DNA of 64,000 bases, from positions 193,261-257,260 of the forward strand of contig NZ_BMMF01000004.1 in assembly GCF_014645695.1 (NCBI RefSeq). Reading direction: 5' to 3'. Position 1 is the first letter of the stretch. Every line of letters begins with the position of its first letter. The position numbers and the translations under genes are program-made. The notes beneath the pieces were generated by a model. The model saw nothing but the letters and a program-made list of their open reading frames with translations. It was not told where the DNA came from and made no database searches. This DNA comes from Salinarimonas ramus. GTDB taxonomy: Bacteria > Pseudomonadota > Alphaproteobacteria > Rhizobiales > Beijerinckiaceae. This document shows positions 25,961 through 35,278 of this stretch, in pieces.

Positions 25961-25991
25961 CGTTCGCCGTAACGAACGAATTCGATCGTTC
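25961..25991 (+). promoter_or_regulatory. Two mutually exclusive hairpins upstream of metX
   Basis: CGTTCG-CCGTAA-CGAACG (25961-25978) and GAACGA-ATTCGA-TCGTTC (25974-25991) share the segment GAACG, so only one can form in the RNA. They lie 49-79 bases before the metX start, suggesting a regulatory leader or tandem operator. I do not recognise a known methionine riboswitch. Confidence 0.4.
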
Positions 25992-26039
25992 AATCGGTAG
26001 ATCCTTATACCCGTACGTCGCGTCAGAGATCGCCGAGAG

Positions 26040-27224
26040 ATGACCGCCCCCGCCCCGATCGCCGATTCCACGCTCGCCCGCGAGGCGCGCAACCAGGCCG
26101 ACGAGCCCCAGAGCCACGTCGCCCGCTTCGGTCGGGACGAGCCCCTGATGATGGATTGCGGCACGGCGCTGGCGCCCTGGCAGCTCGCCTACCAGACCTA
26201 CGGCACGCTCAATGCCGATCGCACGAACGCGATCCTCGTCTGCCACGCGCTCACCGGTGACCAGCACGTGGCGAACGACCACCCGGTCACCGGCAAGCCC
26301 GGCTGGTGGACGAGCTTCGTCGGCCCGGGCCGCCCTCTCGACACGGACCGCTTCTTCGTCGTGTGCGCCAACGTCATCGGCGGCTGCATGGGCTCGACCG
26401 GCCCCGCCTCCACCAATCCCGACACCGGCGCGCCCTGGGGGCTCGACTTCCCGCTCGTGACGATCCGCGACATGGTACGCGCGCAGGCGATGCTGATGAG
26501 CCGGCTCGGCGTCGAGGACCTTTTCTGCGTCGCCGGCGGCTCCATGGGCGGCATGCAGGTGCTCGAATGGGCGGCGCTCTACCCGCACCGCGTCTTCGCG
26601 GCGATGCCCATCGCCGCCTCCGCCCGCCATTCCGCGCAGAACATCGCTTTCCACGAGGTGGGCCGCCAGGCCGTGATGGCCGATCCGGACTGGCGCGGCG
26701 GGCGCTATCTCGAGGAGGGCGCGCGGCCCCGCAAGGGCCTCGCCGTGGCCCGCATGGGCGCGCACGTGACGTACCTCTCCGAGAGCGCGCTCCACCGCAA
26801 GTTCGGCCGCCGCTTCCAAGGCCGCGACGCACCGACCTTCTCCTTCGACGCCGACTTCCAGATCGAGAGCTACCTGCGCCACCAGGGCATCACCTTCGTG
26901 GAGCGCTTCGACGCCAACTCGTATCTCTACGTGACGCGGGCGATGGACTATTTCGACCTCGCCGACGAGCACGGCGGCAAGCTCGCCGACGCCTTCCGCG
27001 GCACGCGCAGCCGCTTCTTCGTGATGAGCTTCACCTCCGACTGGCTCTTCCCCACCGAGGAGAGCCGCGCCGTGGTGCGCGCGCTCAACGCGGCGGGCGC
27101 GTCGGTCTCGTTCGTCGAGGTCGAGAGCGACAAGGGCCACGACGCCTTCCTCCTCGACGAGCCCGACATGTTCGCCGCCGCCAAGGGCTTCATCGACGGC
27201 GCGGCCGCGGCGCGGGGGATCTGA
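26040..27224 (+). CDS. metX: Homoserine O-acetyltransferase MetX
   Basis: The 394-residue alpha/beta-hydrolase enzyme acylates homoserine, the first committed step of methionine synthesis. It has [23 protein letters not shown], nucleophile Ser168 in [13 protein letters not shown], and the Asp and His of the triad in [12 protein letters not shown] and [10 protein letters not shown]. The length is normal for MetX. metW starts 1 base after its stop, the conserved metX-metW pair. It could be a succinyltransferase, since some MetX proteins use succinyl-CoA. Confidence 0.95.
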   Translation: MTAPAPIADSTLAREARNQADEPQSHVARFGRDEPLMMDCGTALAPWQLAYQTYGTLNADRTNAILVCHALTGDQHVANDHPVTGKPGWWTSFVGPGRPLDTDRFFVVCANVIGGCMGSTGPASTNPDTGAPWGLDFPLVTIRDMVRAQAMLMSRLGVEDLFCVAGGSMGGMQVLEWAALYPHRVFAAMPIAASARHSAQNIAFHEVGRQAVMADPDWRGGRYLEEGARPRKGLAVARMGAHVTYLSESALHRKFGRRFQGRDAPTFSFDADFQIESYLRHQGITFVERFDANSYLYVTRAMDYFDLADEHGGKLADAFRGTRSRFFVMSFTSDWLFPTEESRAVVRALNAAGASVSFVEVESDKGHDAFLLDEPDMFAAAKGFIDGAAAARGI

Positions 27225-27225
27225 G

Positions 27226-27882
27226 ATGACCGCGCACCAGCCCCCGCCGCTCGTCTCCGCCGCCCCGGCGCCCGGCGTCGCCCCGCGCAAGGACCACCTG
27301 CTTCTCGCCGAGCTCGTGACGCCGAGCGCGCGCATCCTCGACGTCGGCTGCGGCGACGGCGCGCTCCTCGCGCTCTTGCGCGACCGCACCGGCGCCGACG
27401 GCCGGGGCATCGAGATCGAGCGCGACAACGTCGCCGCCTGCCTCGCCCGCGGCCTCTCCGTGATCCAGGGCGACGCCGACACCGACCTCGCCGACTATCC
27501 CGACGACGCCTTCGACTACGTCATCCTCTCGCAGACCATCCAGGCGACGCGCCGCCCGCGCGAGGTGCTGGAGCACATGCTGCGCATCGGCAAGCGGGCG
27601 ATCGTGTCCTTCCCGAACTTCGGCCATTGGCGGGTGCGGGTGGACATCGCGCTGCGCGGGCGCATGCCCGTGAACGAGACGATGCCCTACACCTGGTTCG
27701 ACACGCCCAACATCCACTTCTGCACGATCCGGGACTTCGTCGGGTTGTGCGAGATCGTCGGCGCGCGTGTGGAGCGGGCCTACGCGCTCGACGGCCGCGG
27801 CGAGCCCGTACGGCTGCCGCTGCCCTGGTGGGCCTGGAACATCCTCGGCGAACAGGGGGTCTTCCTGCTCAGCCGGTCGTGA
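27226..27882 (+). CDS. metW: Methionine biosynthesis protein MetW
   Basis: The 218-residue methyltransferase-fold protein has motif I RILDVGCGDGALLALL, then VIQGDADTDLADYPDDAFDYVILSQTIQATRRP and FPNFGHWRVRVDIALRGRMPVNETMPYTWFDTPNIHFCTIRDF, which identify MetW. It acts with MetX in homoserine acylation, probably as an activating partner. It is translationally linked to metX (stop and start separated by 1 base). Confidence 0.94.
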   Translation: MTAHQPPPLVSAAPAPGVAPRKDHLLLAELVTPSARILDVGCGDGALLALLRDRTGADGRGIEIERDNVAACLARGLSVIQGDADTDLADYPDDAFDYVILSQTIQATRRPREVLEHMLRIGKRAIVSFPNFGHWRVRVDIALRGRMPVNETMPYTWFDTPNIHFCTIRDFVGLCEIVGARVERAYALDGRGEPVRLPLPWWAWNILGEQGVFLLSRS

Positions 27883-27905
27883 ATCCGTCTGTCATCAATC
27901 GTGAT

Positions 27906-27930
27906 CGAACGCTTGGCCGCCTCGCTCGTT
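27906..27930 (+). promoter_or_regulatory. Possible EcfG-type promoter of the acidic lipoprotein gene
   Basis: CGAAC, 16 bases, CGTT differs by one base from the GGAAC-N16-CGTT consensus. It ends 40 bases before the start codon at 27970. The mismatch falls on a conserved G, so this is weak. Confidence 0.3.
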
Positions 27931-27969
27931 GTCAGGCCGATTTTCGAACTCACGAGAGGTGATGCCACC

Positions 27970-28713
27970 ATGCGCAGCACGACCCGAAACCGCTACACCA
28001 GCTTCGCGAAGCTGACCCCCGTCGTCGCCATCCTGGCTCTCGCCGCCTGCGGCGAGGAGACGACCACCGCCGAGGCGCCGGTCATCGAGGACGAGGCCAT
28101 CGTCGAGCAGGACACGGCCGTCGTCGAGGACACCGCCCCGGTCGTCGAGGAAGACACCGCGGCCGTCGTCGAGGAGCCCGTCGAGACCGAGACGGACACC
28201 GAGGTCACCGTGATCGAGCCCGAGACCACCACGGGCGCCGCGACCGAAACGGAGACCGCCGGCACCGAGATCGAGCCCATCGTCGAGGATACCGGCGAGG
28301 CCGAGGTCACGGTCATCACGCCGGAGGGCGGGGACACCCAGACCACAGCGCAGGCGGGCGGCACGACGGGCACCGGCACCGACACGCTCTCCACCGCGGG
28401 CGAGGCCACCGGCGCCATCAGCGCGACGACCGCCGCCATGGTCGAGCCGGGCACCTATACCTCGGATCAGCTCTCGCTCGAGCTCGCCGAGGGCGGCACG
28501 TTCAGCCTCACCGGTCCGGACGGAAACGCCGTCGAGGGCGACTGGCGCGTCTTCGACCAGACGCTGACGCTGTCGAACGCGTCCGGCGCCACGGGCGACG
28601 CGAGCTTCCCGATGACCTGCAACATCACCGAGGAGGGCGAGGGCTTCCGCATCTCCGCGGAGACGTCGTCCTGCGAGATGCTCGACGGCCAGGTCTTCCA
28701 GCCCCAGGGCTGA
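27970..28713 (+). CDS. Acidic Thr/Glu-rich lipoprotein
   Basis: The 247-residue product has a lipoprotein signal ([10 protein letters not shown], lipid Cys near residue 27). A low-complexity middle follows, rich in Glu, Thr and Val (repeats of the type [20 protein letters not shown] and [12 protein letters not shown]). The C-terminal 80 residues form a compact beta-rich domain: [43 protein letters not shown]. The tail domain may bind a small molecule or the wall, but I do not recognise it. ATG 27970 follows GAGAGGTG. A strong terminator follows. Confidence 0.72.
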   Translation: MRSTTRNRYTSFAKLTPVVAILALAACGEETTTAEAPVIEDEAIVEQDTAVVEDTAPVVEEDTAAVVEEPVETETDTEVTVIEPETTTGAATETETAGTEIEPIVEDTGEAEVTVITPEGGDTQTTAQAGGTTGTGTDTLSTAGEATGAISATTAAMVEPGTYTSDQLSLELAEGGTFSLTGPDGNAVEGDWRVFDQTLTLSNASGATGDASFPMTCNITEEGEGFRISAETSSCEMLDGQVFQPQG

Positions 28714-28742
28714 CGCGGGCGCTTCGCGCCGCTGATGACCGA

Positions 28743-29465
28743 TCAGATCAGGAAGAGGCCGGCGACGTCGCCGGCCTCTTTCGCATGCGCCGTGCCGTGC
28801 TCATGCGTCGCGCCGTCCGCCTCCGGGAGATGCGCGCGCACCGGCGCGAAGCTGCGCCGATGGGCCGGGCAGACGCCGCGCGCGGCGAGCGCCGCCAGAT
28901 GCTCGGGCGTGCCGTAGCCCATGTGGCGCGCGAAACCGTAGCCGGGATGCACGAGGTCGAGGCGGCGCATCATCCGATCGCGCATGACCTTGGCGACGAT
29001 GGACGCCGCCGCGATCGCCGCGATCTCGCCGTCCCCGCCGATCACCGCCCTGCCCTCGCAGGAGAGCCCCGGCGGCACGTCGCGCCCGTCGACGAGGGCG
29101 AGGTCGGGCGCGCAGGGCAGCGCGAGGAGCGCGCGGCACATGGCGGCGAGCGTCGCGCCGCGGATGTTGCGACGGTCGATCTCGGCGGGCCCGGCGCTCG
29201 CGATCGCGACGTGGGCGCGCGCGAGGATCGTCTCGTAGAGCGCGTCCCGCCGCTCGGCGGCGAGCTTCTTCGAATCGGCGAGCCCGCGCGGGACGGGCCC
29301 GTGGAAGACCACGGCCGCGCACACGACGGGCCCCGCCAGCGGCCCGCGCCCGGCCTCGTCGATCCCCGCGACCAGCGCCCCCGGCGCGAGCGCACGCTCC
29401 CGCCGCCCGTCGAGACGGGGCAGGCTCTTCTGCGCGGCACGGGTCCGGGCGACGATCGTCGACAT
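28743..29465 (-). CDS. rnhB: Ribonuclease HII
   Basis: The 240-residue enzyme cuts RNA in RNA-DNA hybrids and at single ribonucleotides. It has [15 protein letters not shown] with catalytic Asp36 and Glu37, [26 protein letters not shown] and [13 protein letters not shown]. The start at ATG 29465 ([10 protein letters not shown]) fits better than 29555. Its last codons form one side of the terminator hairpin of the convergent lipoprotein gene. It is divergent from ddl. Confidence 0.94.
   Translation of the reverse strand: MSTIVARTRAAQKSLPRLDGRRERALAPGALVAGIDEAGRGPLAGPVVCAAVVFHGPVPRGLADSKKLAAERRDALYETILARAHVAIASAGPAEIDRRNIRGATLAAMCRALLALPCAPDLALVDGRDVPPGLSCEGRAVIGGDGEIAAIAAASIVAKVMRDRMMRRLDLVHPGYGFARHMGYGTPEHLAALAARGVCPAHRRSFAPVRAHLPEADGATHEHGTAHAKEAGDVAGLFLI
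28753..28782 (+). terminator. Intrinsic terminator of the acidic lipoprotein gene, inside the rnhB 3' end
   Basis: A 28-base perfect palindrome, AAGAGGCCGGCGAC / GTCGCCGGCCTCTT, is followed by a T. It lies 40 bases after the lipoprotein stop. The same bases encode the end of RNase HII on the other strand. Confidence 0.65.
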
Positions 29466-29684
29466 GGGCTCCTCTCGGCCGCTCTCGGGACCAGCCGAAG
29501 GCGACGGGCGCGAATCGCCCGACGAGGCCCCGATCCTACCGCGCCCGATTTGCACGCGCGACCCGCCCGCGGTACCCCGGAGCCGATCGACGGCATTCGA
29601 GCGTCGCCGTTTACCGGGCGTTCAGCACGAAGGTCGACCCTCGCGGAGCCGGGGGAGCACCACGCGCGAGACGAGGAACATTCG

Positions 29685-30605
29685 ATGAAGCACGTCGCGG
29701 TCCTGATGGGCGGCTGGTCGGCCGAGCGGCCGGTGAGCCTGAAGACCGGCCGCGCCTGCGCGGCCGCGCTCGCGGAGGTGGGCTATCGCGTCACCGAGGT
29801 CGACGTGACGCCCGACGTCGCCCGCGATCTCGAGCGGCTCGCTCCCGACGTCGTCTTCAACGGCCTGCACGGGCCGATGGGCGAGGACGGGCGCATTCAG
29901 GGCCTGCTCGAGTACCTGCGCATCCCCTACACCCATTCGGGCGTCCTCGCCTCTTCGCTCGCCATGAACAAGGACAAGGCCAAGCTGATCATGGCCGCCG
30001 CCGGCGTGCCCGTTGCCACGGGGCTCGTCTGCTCGCGATTCGACGCAGCGCGCGAGCACGTCCTGCCGCCGCCCTACGTGCTCAAGCCCGTGAGCGAGGG
30101 CTCCTCCTTCGGCGTCGTCATCGTGCGCGAGGACCGCTCCCACCCGCCCCAGGAGGTGGGGCGCGAGGACTGGCCCTACGGCGACCTGCTGCTGGCGGAG
30201 GAATTCATCGCCGGGCGCGAGCTGACCTGCGCCGTCATGGGCGACCGGGCGCTCGACATCATCGACATACGCCCGGCCACCGGCGCCTTCTACGACTTCG
30301 ATGCGAAATACGCCGCGGGCGGATCCATCCACGTCCTCCCCGCAGACCTTAAACCGAAAATTTACCATCAGGTCCAAGAGTCGGCGTTAACGGCGCATCA
30401 AGCTCTCGGCTGTCGAGGGGTGACGAGGACCGACTTCCGCTACGACGACCGCCCCGACGGGACGGGCAAGCTCGTGGCGCTGGAGGTCAACACCCAGCCC
30501 GGCATGACCGAAACGAGCCTTGTGCCGGAGATCGCGGCCCATGCGGGCCACAGCTTCGGTGAGCTTGTACGATGGATGGTGGAGGACGCCTCGCTGAACC
30601 GCTGA
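29685..30605 (+). CDS. ddl: D-alanine-D-alanine ligase
   Basis: The 306-residue ATP-grasp enzyme joins two D-Ala for peptidoglycan. It has [69 protein letters not shown] and [17 protein letters not shown]. The opening MGGWSAERP and short size fit the DdlB branch found in division clusters. It precedes ftsQ with a 34-base overlap. Upstream one expects murB/murC in this order, but rnhB is found instead on the other strand. Confidence 0.95.
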   Translation: MKHVAVLMGGWSAERPVSLKTGRACAAALAEVGYRVTEVDVTPDVARDLERLAPDVVFNGLHGPMGEDGRIQGLLEYLRIPYTHSGVLASSLAMNKDKAKLIMAAAGVPVATGLVCSRFDAAREHVLPPPYVLKPVSEGSSFGVVIVREDRSHPPQEVGREDWPYGDLLLAEEFIAGRELTCAVMGDRALDIIDIRPATGAFYDFDAKYAAGGSIHVLPADLKPKIYHQVQESALTAHQALGCRGVTRTDFRYDDRPDGTGKLVALEVNTQPGMTETSLVPEIAAHAGHSFGELVRWMVEDASLNR

Positions 30606-31537
30606 CCGCCGGATCGCCCGGCGGCGCGGAGGCGCGCGCCGGGTTCCTGCGGGGCCTGCGGCTCGACGCGCTCGGCTCCGTCCTGCCCGCGGCCTTCCGC
30701 CGCCGCGGCCCCATCGCCCGCCTCGAGCGCCGCCTGCCGCGATTCGCCGGCTCCATGTTGCTGTGCGCCTTCTTCGGCGCCACCGCCTTCGCCGGGCTCT
30801 CCGCGGGCGGGCGCCTCGACGCCTTCTTCGCGCAGAACGGCTCCCCCCGCGACATCGTCGCGCGCGCCTTCGGCTTCGGCATCGAGGCGATCACCATCTC
30901 CGGCATCGGGCGCCTCGACGAGCGCGAGGTGCTCTCGGCGGCGGGCATCGATCCGCGCGCCTCCCTGCCTTTCCTCGACGTGGGCATCGCCCGCGAGCAG
31001 CTCGAGAGCCTGCCCCTCGTGGGCGAGGCCTCCGTGCGCAAGCTCTTCCCCAACCAGGTGACGATCGGCATCGTCGAGCGCGAGCCCTTCGCGCTCTGGC
31101 AGGTGGACGGACGCGTCTACGTCATCGCCGCCGACGGCCAGATCATCGACGTCTTCCACGACGATCCGCGCTACCGCGTCCTGCCCCACGTCGTGGGCGA
31201 GGGCGCGAACACGCGGCTCGAGGATTATTTCGCCATCGTCGACGCGGCCGGGCCGCTGCGTGCGCGCATCCGCGCCGGCAGCCTCGTCGCCGAGCGGCGC
31301 TGGACCCTCACCCTCGACAGCGGCATCGACCTGCGCCTCCCGGAGCGCGACCCGATGGCGGCTCTCGAGCGCTTCGTCGCGCTGGAACGCGATCACGCGA
31401 TCCTGGAGAAGGACATCATCGCCGTGGATCTGCGCATGCCCGATCGCATCGTCGTTCGCCTGACCGAGGAGGCGGCGGCCGCGCGCGCCGAGGAGATGGA
31501 GGACCGCGTCCTGCGCGGCCGGGGGGTGCGCACGTGA
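30572..31537 (+). CDS. ftsQ: Cell division protein FtsQ
   Basis: The 321-residue divisome protein has a cytoplasmic N-terminus, one membrane span near residues 57-78 ([20 protein letters not shown]), a POTRA domain ([21 protein letters not shown]) and a FtsQ beta domain ([44 protein letters not shown]). It links the FtsZ-FtsA ring to FtsB/FtsL in the periplasm. Its start overlaps ddl by 34 bases and its stop overlaps ftsA (GTGA), so translation is coupled. An internal start could shorten the N-terminus. Confidence 0.92.
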   Translation: MDGGGRLAEPLTAGSPGGAEARAGFLRGLRLDALGSVLPAAFRRRGPIARLERRLPRFAGSMLLCAFFGATAFAGLSAGGRLDAFFAQNGSPRDIVARAFGFGIEAITISGIGRLDEREVLSAAGIDPRASLPFLDVGIAREQLESLPLVGEASVRKLFPNQVTIGIVEREPFALWQVDGRVYVIAADGQIIDVFHDDPRYRVLPHVVGEGANTRLEDYFAIVDAAGPLRARIRAGSLVAERRWTLTLDSGIDLRLPERDPMAALERFVALERDHAILEKDIIAVDLRMPDRIVVRLTEEAAAARAEEMEDRVLRGRGVRT

Positions 31538-32847
31538 CCGCCCCCGTCGTCCTCCCCCGCCTCAAGCCGCTCTCCGCCCGCAAGAGCGCGATCCTCTCGG
31601 TGCTCGACGTGGGCACCTCGAAGATCGTCTGCCTCGTCGCCCAGCTGCAGCCCTGGGAGGGCGCGGAGGGCCTGACCAACCGCACGCATCTCGCGCGCAT
31701 CCTCGGCATCGGGCACCACCGCTCGGTGGGCCTCAAGGGCGGCGCCATCGTCGACCTGGAGGCCGTGGAGGCCTCGATCCGCCACGCGGTCCACGCCGCG
31801 GAGCGGATGGCGAAGGTCGAGATCCAGTCCGTCATCGTCAACCTGACGGGCGGGCGCATCGCCTCCCAGCGCCTCTCCTCCACCGTGACCGCCCGCGGCA
31901 CCGTGGGCGAGGCCGAGATCCAGCGCACGCTGCGCCTGGCCACCGCCGGCGGCGTCGGCCAGGGGCGCATCACGCTCCACTCGATCCCGCTCTCCTACAC
32001 GCTCGACGCCCAGGCCGGGATCGCCGATCCCACGGGCATGCTCGGCGAGAAGCTCTCCGTCGACCTCCACGTCGTCGGCGCCCAGGGCGCGGCCGCGCGC
32101 AACCTGATGCTGGCCGTCGAGCGCTGCCACCTCGACGTCGAGGCGGTGGTCGCCACGCCTTACGCCGCGGGGCTCTCCGCTCTGTCGGACGACGAGGCCG
32201 AGATGGGCGTGGTCGTCGTCGATTGCGGCGGCGGCACCACGTCCGTGGGCGTCTTCGAGGCGGGCCATCTCGTGCATGCGGACGCGCTCGCCGTCGGCGG
32301 GCACCACGTCACGATGGACGTCGCCCGCGGGCTCGCCACCAAGCTTTCCGCCGCCGAGCGCCTCAAGACGCTCCACGGCGCCTGCATCGCCTCCGCCGCG
32401 GACGAGCGCGACCTCATCCACGTCCCGACCGTGGACGAGGACGAGCGCGACGTCGCCGCCCACCTGCCGAAGTCGCACCTCGTGCGCATCGTCAGGCCGC
32501 GGGTCGAGGAGATCCTCGAGCTCGTGCGCGACCGCCTGGCGGAAGCCGGGCACGGGCCGCGGCCGGGCCGGCGCATCGTCCTCACGGGCGGTGCGAGCCA
32601 GCTCGCGGGGCTGCCGGAGACGGCGCGCCGCATCCTCGAAGGACCGGTCCGCATCGGCCGCCCCCTCGGGATCAAGGGTCTCCCCGAGGCCGCCAAGGGT
32701 CCCGCCTTCACGGCGGCGGTGGGGCTCCTCGTCTACCCGCAGGTCTCCCACGCCGAGCGCTTCGACGCGCGCGGCGGGCAGGCGGGCGGCGCCGAGGGAC
32801 AGGGCTACATCTCGCGCGTCGGGCGATGGCTGCGCGAGAGCTTCTGA
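31534..32847 (+). CDS. ftsA: Cell division protein FtsA
   Basis: The 437-residue actin-like protein anchors FtsZ to the membrane. It has the phosphate loop SVLDVGTSKIVCLVA, the SHS2/1C insertion (HHRSVGLKGGAIVDLEAVEASIRHAVHAAE), VVDCGGGTTSVGVFEAGHL and LTGGASQLAGL. The C-terminal SRVGRWLRESF is the amphipathic membrane-targeting helix. The start is GTG 31534, overlapping the ftsQ stop. The frame is open far upstream in the ftsQ region, which is a shadow. Confidence 0.95.
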   Translation: MTAPVVLPRLKPLSARKSAILSVLDVGTSKIVCLVAQLQPWEGAEGLTNRTHLARILGIGHHRSVGLKGGAIVDLEAVEASIRHAVHAAERMAKVEIQSVIVNLTGGRIASQRLSSTVTARGTVGEAEIQRTLRLATAGGVGQGRITLHSIPLSYTLDAQAGIADPTGMLGEKLSVDLHVVGAQGAAARNLMLAVERCHLDVEAVVATPYAAGLSALSDDEAEMGVVVVDCGGGTTSVGVFEAGHLVHADALAVGGHHVTMDVARGLATKLSAAERLKTLHGACIASAADERDLIHVPTVDEDERDVAAHLPKSHLVRIVRPRVEEILELVRDRLAEAGHGPRPGRRIVLTGGASQLAGLPETARRILEGPVRIGRPLGIKGLPEAAKGPAFTAAVGLLVYPQVSHAERFDARGGQAGGAEGQGYISRVGRWLRESF

Positions 32848-32881
32848 GTGTGAACACGTCCGGGCCGGCGTAACGGGCTCG

Positions 32882-32934
32882 GGGACACGAGACAGGGGCG
32901 GCGCGAACCAGGCGCCGCGGGACACGGGACAGGG
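32882..32934 (+). repeat. Paired 16-base direct repeats flanking a hairpin in the ftsZ leader
   Basis: GGGACACGAGACAGGG (32882-32897) and GGGACACGGGACAGGG (32919-32934) differ at one base and flank a hairpin GCGGCGC-N7-GCGCCGC (32898-32918). The unit ends 17 bases before the ftsZ start. It may be a protein-binding site or an RNA element controlling ftsZ relative to ftsA. Confidence 0.6.
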
Positions 32935-32951
32935 CACGAGAGGGCAAGCCT

Positions 32952-34916
32952 ATGGCTCAGATCAATCTGCAGGCTCCGGACATCCGGGAGCTCAAGCCGC
33001 ACATCACGGTGTTCGGCGTCGGCGGCGCCGGCGGCAACGCCGTCAACAACATGATCGATTCCGGCCTCCAGGGCGTCGAGTTCGTCGTCGCCAACACGGA
33101 CGCGCAGGCGCTCGCCTCCTCGCGCTCGAGCCGCATCGTCCAGATGGGAGTGGCGGTGACGGAAGGCCTCGGCGCGGGCTCGCAGCCCGACGTCGGTCGC
33201 GCCGCCGCCGAGGAGGTGATCGACGAGATCCGCGATCAGCTCTCGGGCGCGCACATGGTGTTCATCACCGCCGGCATGGGCGGCGGGACCGGCACCGGCG
33301 CGGCTCCGGTCATCGCGCGGGCCGCCCGCGAGATGGGCATCCTCACGGTGGGCGTCGTCACCAAGCCCTTCCAGTTCGAGGGCTCCCGGCGCATGCGCCT
33401 GGCCGAATCGGGCATCGAGGAGCTGCAGTCGAACGTCGACACGCTCATCGTCATCCCCAACCAGAACCTCTTCCGCGTCGCCAACGAGCGCACCACCTTC
33501 GCCGACGCCTTCGCGATGGCCGACCAGGTGCTCTATTCGGGCGTGGCCTGCATCACCGACCTGATGGTGAAGGAAGGCCTCATCAACCTCGACTTCGCCG
33601 ACGTGCGCGCCATCATGCGCGGCATGGGCAAGGCGATGATGGGCACGGGCGAGGCGTCCGGCGACAACCGCGCCCTCCAGGCGGCCGAGGCGGCCATCGC
33701 CAACCCGCTCCTCGACGACGTGTCGATGAAGGGCGCGCGCGGCCTGCTGATCTCCATCACCGGCGGCCCCGACCTCACCCTCTACGAGGTGGACGAGGCG
33801 GCGACCCGCATCCGCGAGGAGGTCGACTCAGAGGCGAACATCATCCTGGGCGCCACCTTCGACGAGACCCTCGAAGGCGTCATCCGCGTCTCCGTCGTCG
33901 CCACCGGCATCGACCACGAGTTCGCGCAGGCGGCCCTCGAGGTCTCCGCCACCGAGCAGCGCATCGCCGAGGTCGCCGAGCGGCTTCGCGCCGAGGCCCG
34001 CGCCCGCGCCGCCCAGGCGGCGCAGACCGCTCAGACCGTCGCTCCGGCCCAGCCCGCGACGACCACCGTCGTCCCGCAGGTCCCCGCCCAGCGCGCCGCC
34101 GCTCCGGTGACGCAGGTCCAGGCTCCCGTCCAGGCTCCCGTCCAGGCGCCCGCCGCCGAGCCGGTCGTCGAGACGCGTGCCGAGCCCGTCATCGAGGCGC
34201 ATGCCGAGACCGTCGCCGAGGCGCGCGTCGAGGCTCCCGCCCCGGCGATCGCCGCCGAGCGTCCGGCCTCTCCCGCGGTGACCGCGGCCGAGCGCGCCGT
34301 CGCCGAGGCGATGGCGGGCCTCGCCGCCCAGCCGCAGGCGCAGGCTCCCGTCCACGCAGCGGTTCAGGCCCCGATGCAGGCCGAGGCCCAGGCGGAGCCC
34401 TCGCACGACGACATCTTCGTGCCGCCGCAGGCCGAGCGCGTCCATCGCGCGCCGCGCATGCCGCGCGTCGACGAGCTGCCGCTGCCGGCGCAGAACCAGC
34501 TGCGTGCCCGCGAGGCCCAGCCGGAGGCCGAGCAGAAGCGCGGCCTGCTGCACCGCCTCGCCACCGTCGGCTTCGGCCGTCGCGAGGAGCCGGCGCCCTC
34601 TCCGGCGCCGCGCCAGCAGGCCCCGGCCGCCGCCGCCCCGCGCCAGCAGGCCCCGGCGGTGCGTCCGCAGGCTCCGGCCCACGGCCATGCGCCCGCCCCG
34701 CAGGCGAGCGCGCCGGCCGCGCCGGTCCAGCCGCGCGAGCCGGGCATGTCCCCGGTCCACGCGGAATACGCCAAGCGTCCGGCGGCGCCTCAGGGCTATC
34801 GCCCGGCCCAGGGCAATCTCGATCCCCACGGCCGTACGCCGGCGCCAGCGCAGCCGCGCTCGCTCGACGACGACCAGCTCGAGATCCCCGCCTTCCTGCG
34901 TCGTCAGGCCAACTGA
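32952..34916 (+). CDS. ftsZ: Cell division protein FtsZ
   Basis: The 654-residue tubulin-like GTPase forms the division ring. It has [15 protein letters not shown], the G-box GGGTGTG at residues 110-116, IPNQNLFRV and the T7 loop region [14 protein letters not shown]. Residues about 330-635 are a very long linker rich in Ala, Pro, Gln and Glu with short repeats such as [12 protein letters not shown] and PRQQAPA. The end [12 protein letters not shown] is the conserved FtsA/ZipA-binding peptide. The linker is much longer than in E. coli, as in several Rhizobiales. Confidence 0.97.
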   Translation: MAQINLQAPDIRELKPHITVFGVGGAGGNAVNNMIDSGLQGVEFVVANTDAQALASSRSSRIVQMGVAVTEGLGAGSQPDVGRAAAEEVIDEIRDQLSGAHMVFITAGMGGGTGTGAAPVIARAAREMGILTVGVVTKPFQFEGSRRMRLAESGIEELQSNVDTLIVIPNQNLFRVANERTTFADAFAMADQVLYSGVACITDLMVKEGLINLDFADVRAIMRGMGKAMMGTGEASGDNRALQAAEAAIANPLLDDVSMKGARGLLISITGGPDLTLYEVDEAATRIREEVDSEANIILGATFDETLEGVIRVSVVATGIDHEFAQAALEVSATEQRIAEVAERLRAEARARAAQAAQTAQTVAPAQPATTTVVPQVPAQRAAAPVTQVQAPVQAPVQAPAAEPVVETRAEPVIEAHAETVAEARVEAPAPAIAAERPASPAVTAAERAVAEAMAGLAAQPQAQAPVHAAVQAPMQAEAQAEPSHDDIFVPPQAERVHRAPRMPRVDELPLPAQNQLRAREAQPEAEQKRGLLHRLATVGFGRREEPAPSPAPRQQAPAAAAPRQQAPAVRPQAPAHGHAPAPQASAPAAPVQPREPGMSPVHAEYAKRPAAPQGYRPAQGNLDPHGRTPAPAQPRSLDDDQLEIPAFLRRQAN

Positions 34917-34990
34917 CGACGTCTCCCGGCGGCGGTCCGCAAGTCCCCTCTCGCCACCGCCGCCGGCCCTGCCCGATTCCCGCCCGAAAG

Positions 34991-35020
34991 CGCCCCGGAC
35001 GCCCCGCGTCCGGGGCGTTC
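34991..35020 (+). terminator. Terminator after ftsZ
   Basis: A perfect 12-bp stem CGCCCCGGACGC / GCGTCCGGGGCG with a CCC loop is followed by TTCGCGTTG, 75 bases after the ftsZ stop. It probably separates the ftsZ and lpxC units. The rest of the 362-base gap holds only the lpxC promoter candidate. Confidence 0.7.
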
Positions 35021-35119
35021 GCGTTGCGGAACCCGAGGCGAAGAACTCAAGAAATACAAGACGATAGGACTTTGCGGCGAAAGCGCGGCGACTTGTAACA
35101 GAACGTTAGACAACGTGAT

Positions 35120-35148
35120 TTGGCCGGGGCGAAAGCCGCGACTATGGT
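35120..35148 (+). promoter_or_regulatory. Candidate lpxC promoter
   Basis: TTGGCC, 17 bases, TATGGT (each four of six consensus matches) would give a start near 35155 and a leader of about 125 bases. Confidence 0.4.
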
Positions 35149-35278
35149 GCGCCGCATACAGGAAGAGGCGGTCGCGCTCCCACGCGGTCCGCCCAGGGGC
35201 GACACAGACGGACAGGCGGATCACCGGCCGAGGGCTCTCAGAGCCCGCGACGAGGACGCTTTGTCCGGGAAGAGAACG

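Noticed and set aside
25861-26039. SAM-II or other known SAM riboswitch ahead of metX
   Set aside because: I could not find the conserved pseudoknot and GCTAAA-like core. Only the two alternative hairpins are visible.
32276-35098. A 940-codon plus-strand frame across ftsA and ftsZ
   Set aside because: It is an out-of-frame shadow. FtsA and FtsZ match their families over the full length.
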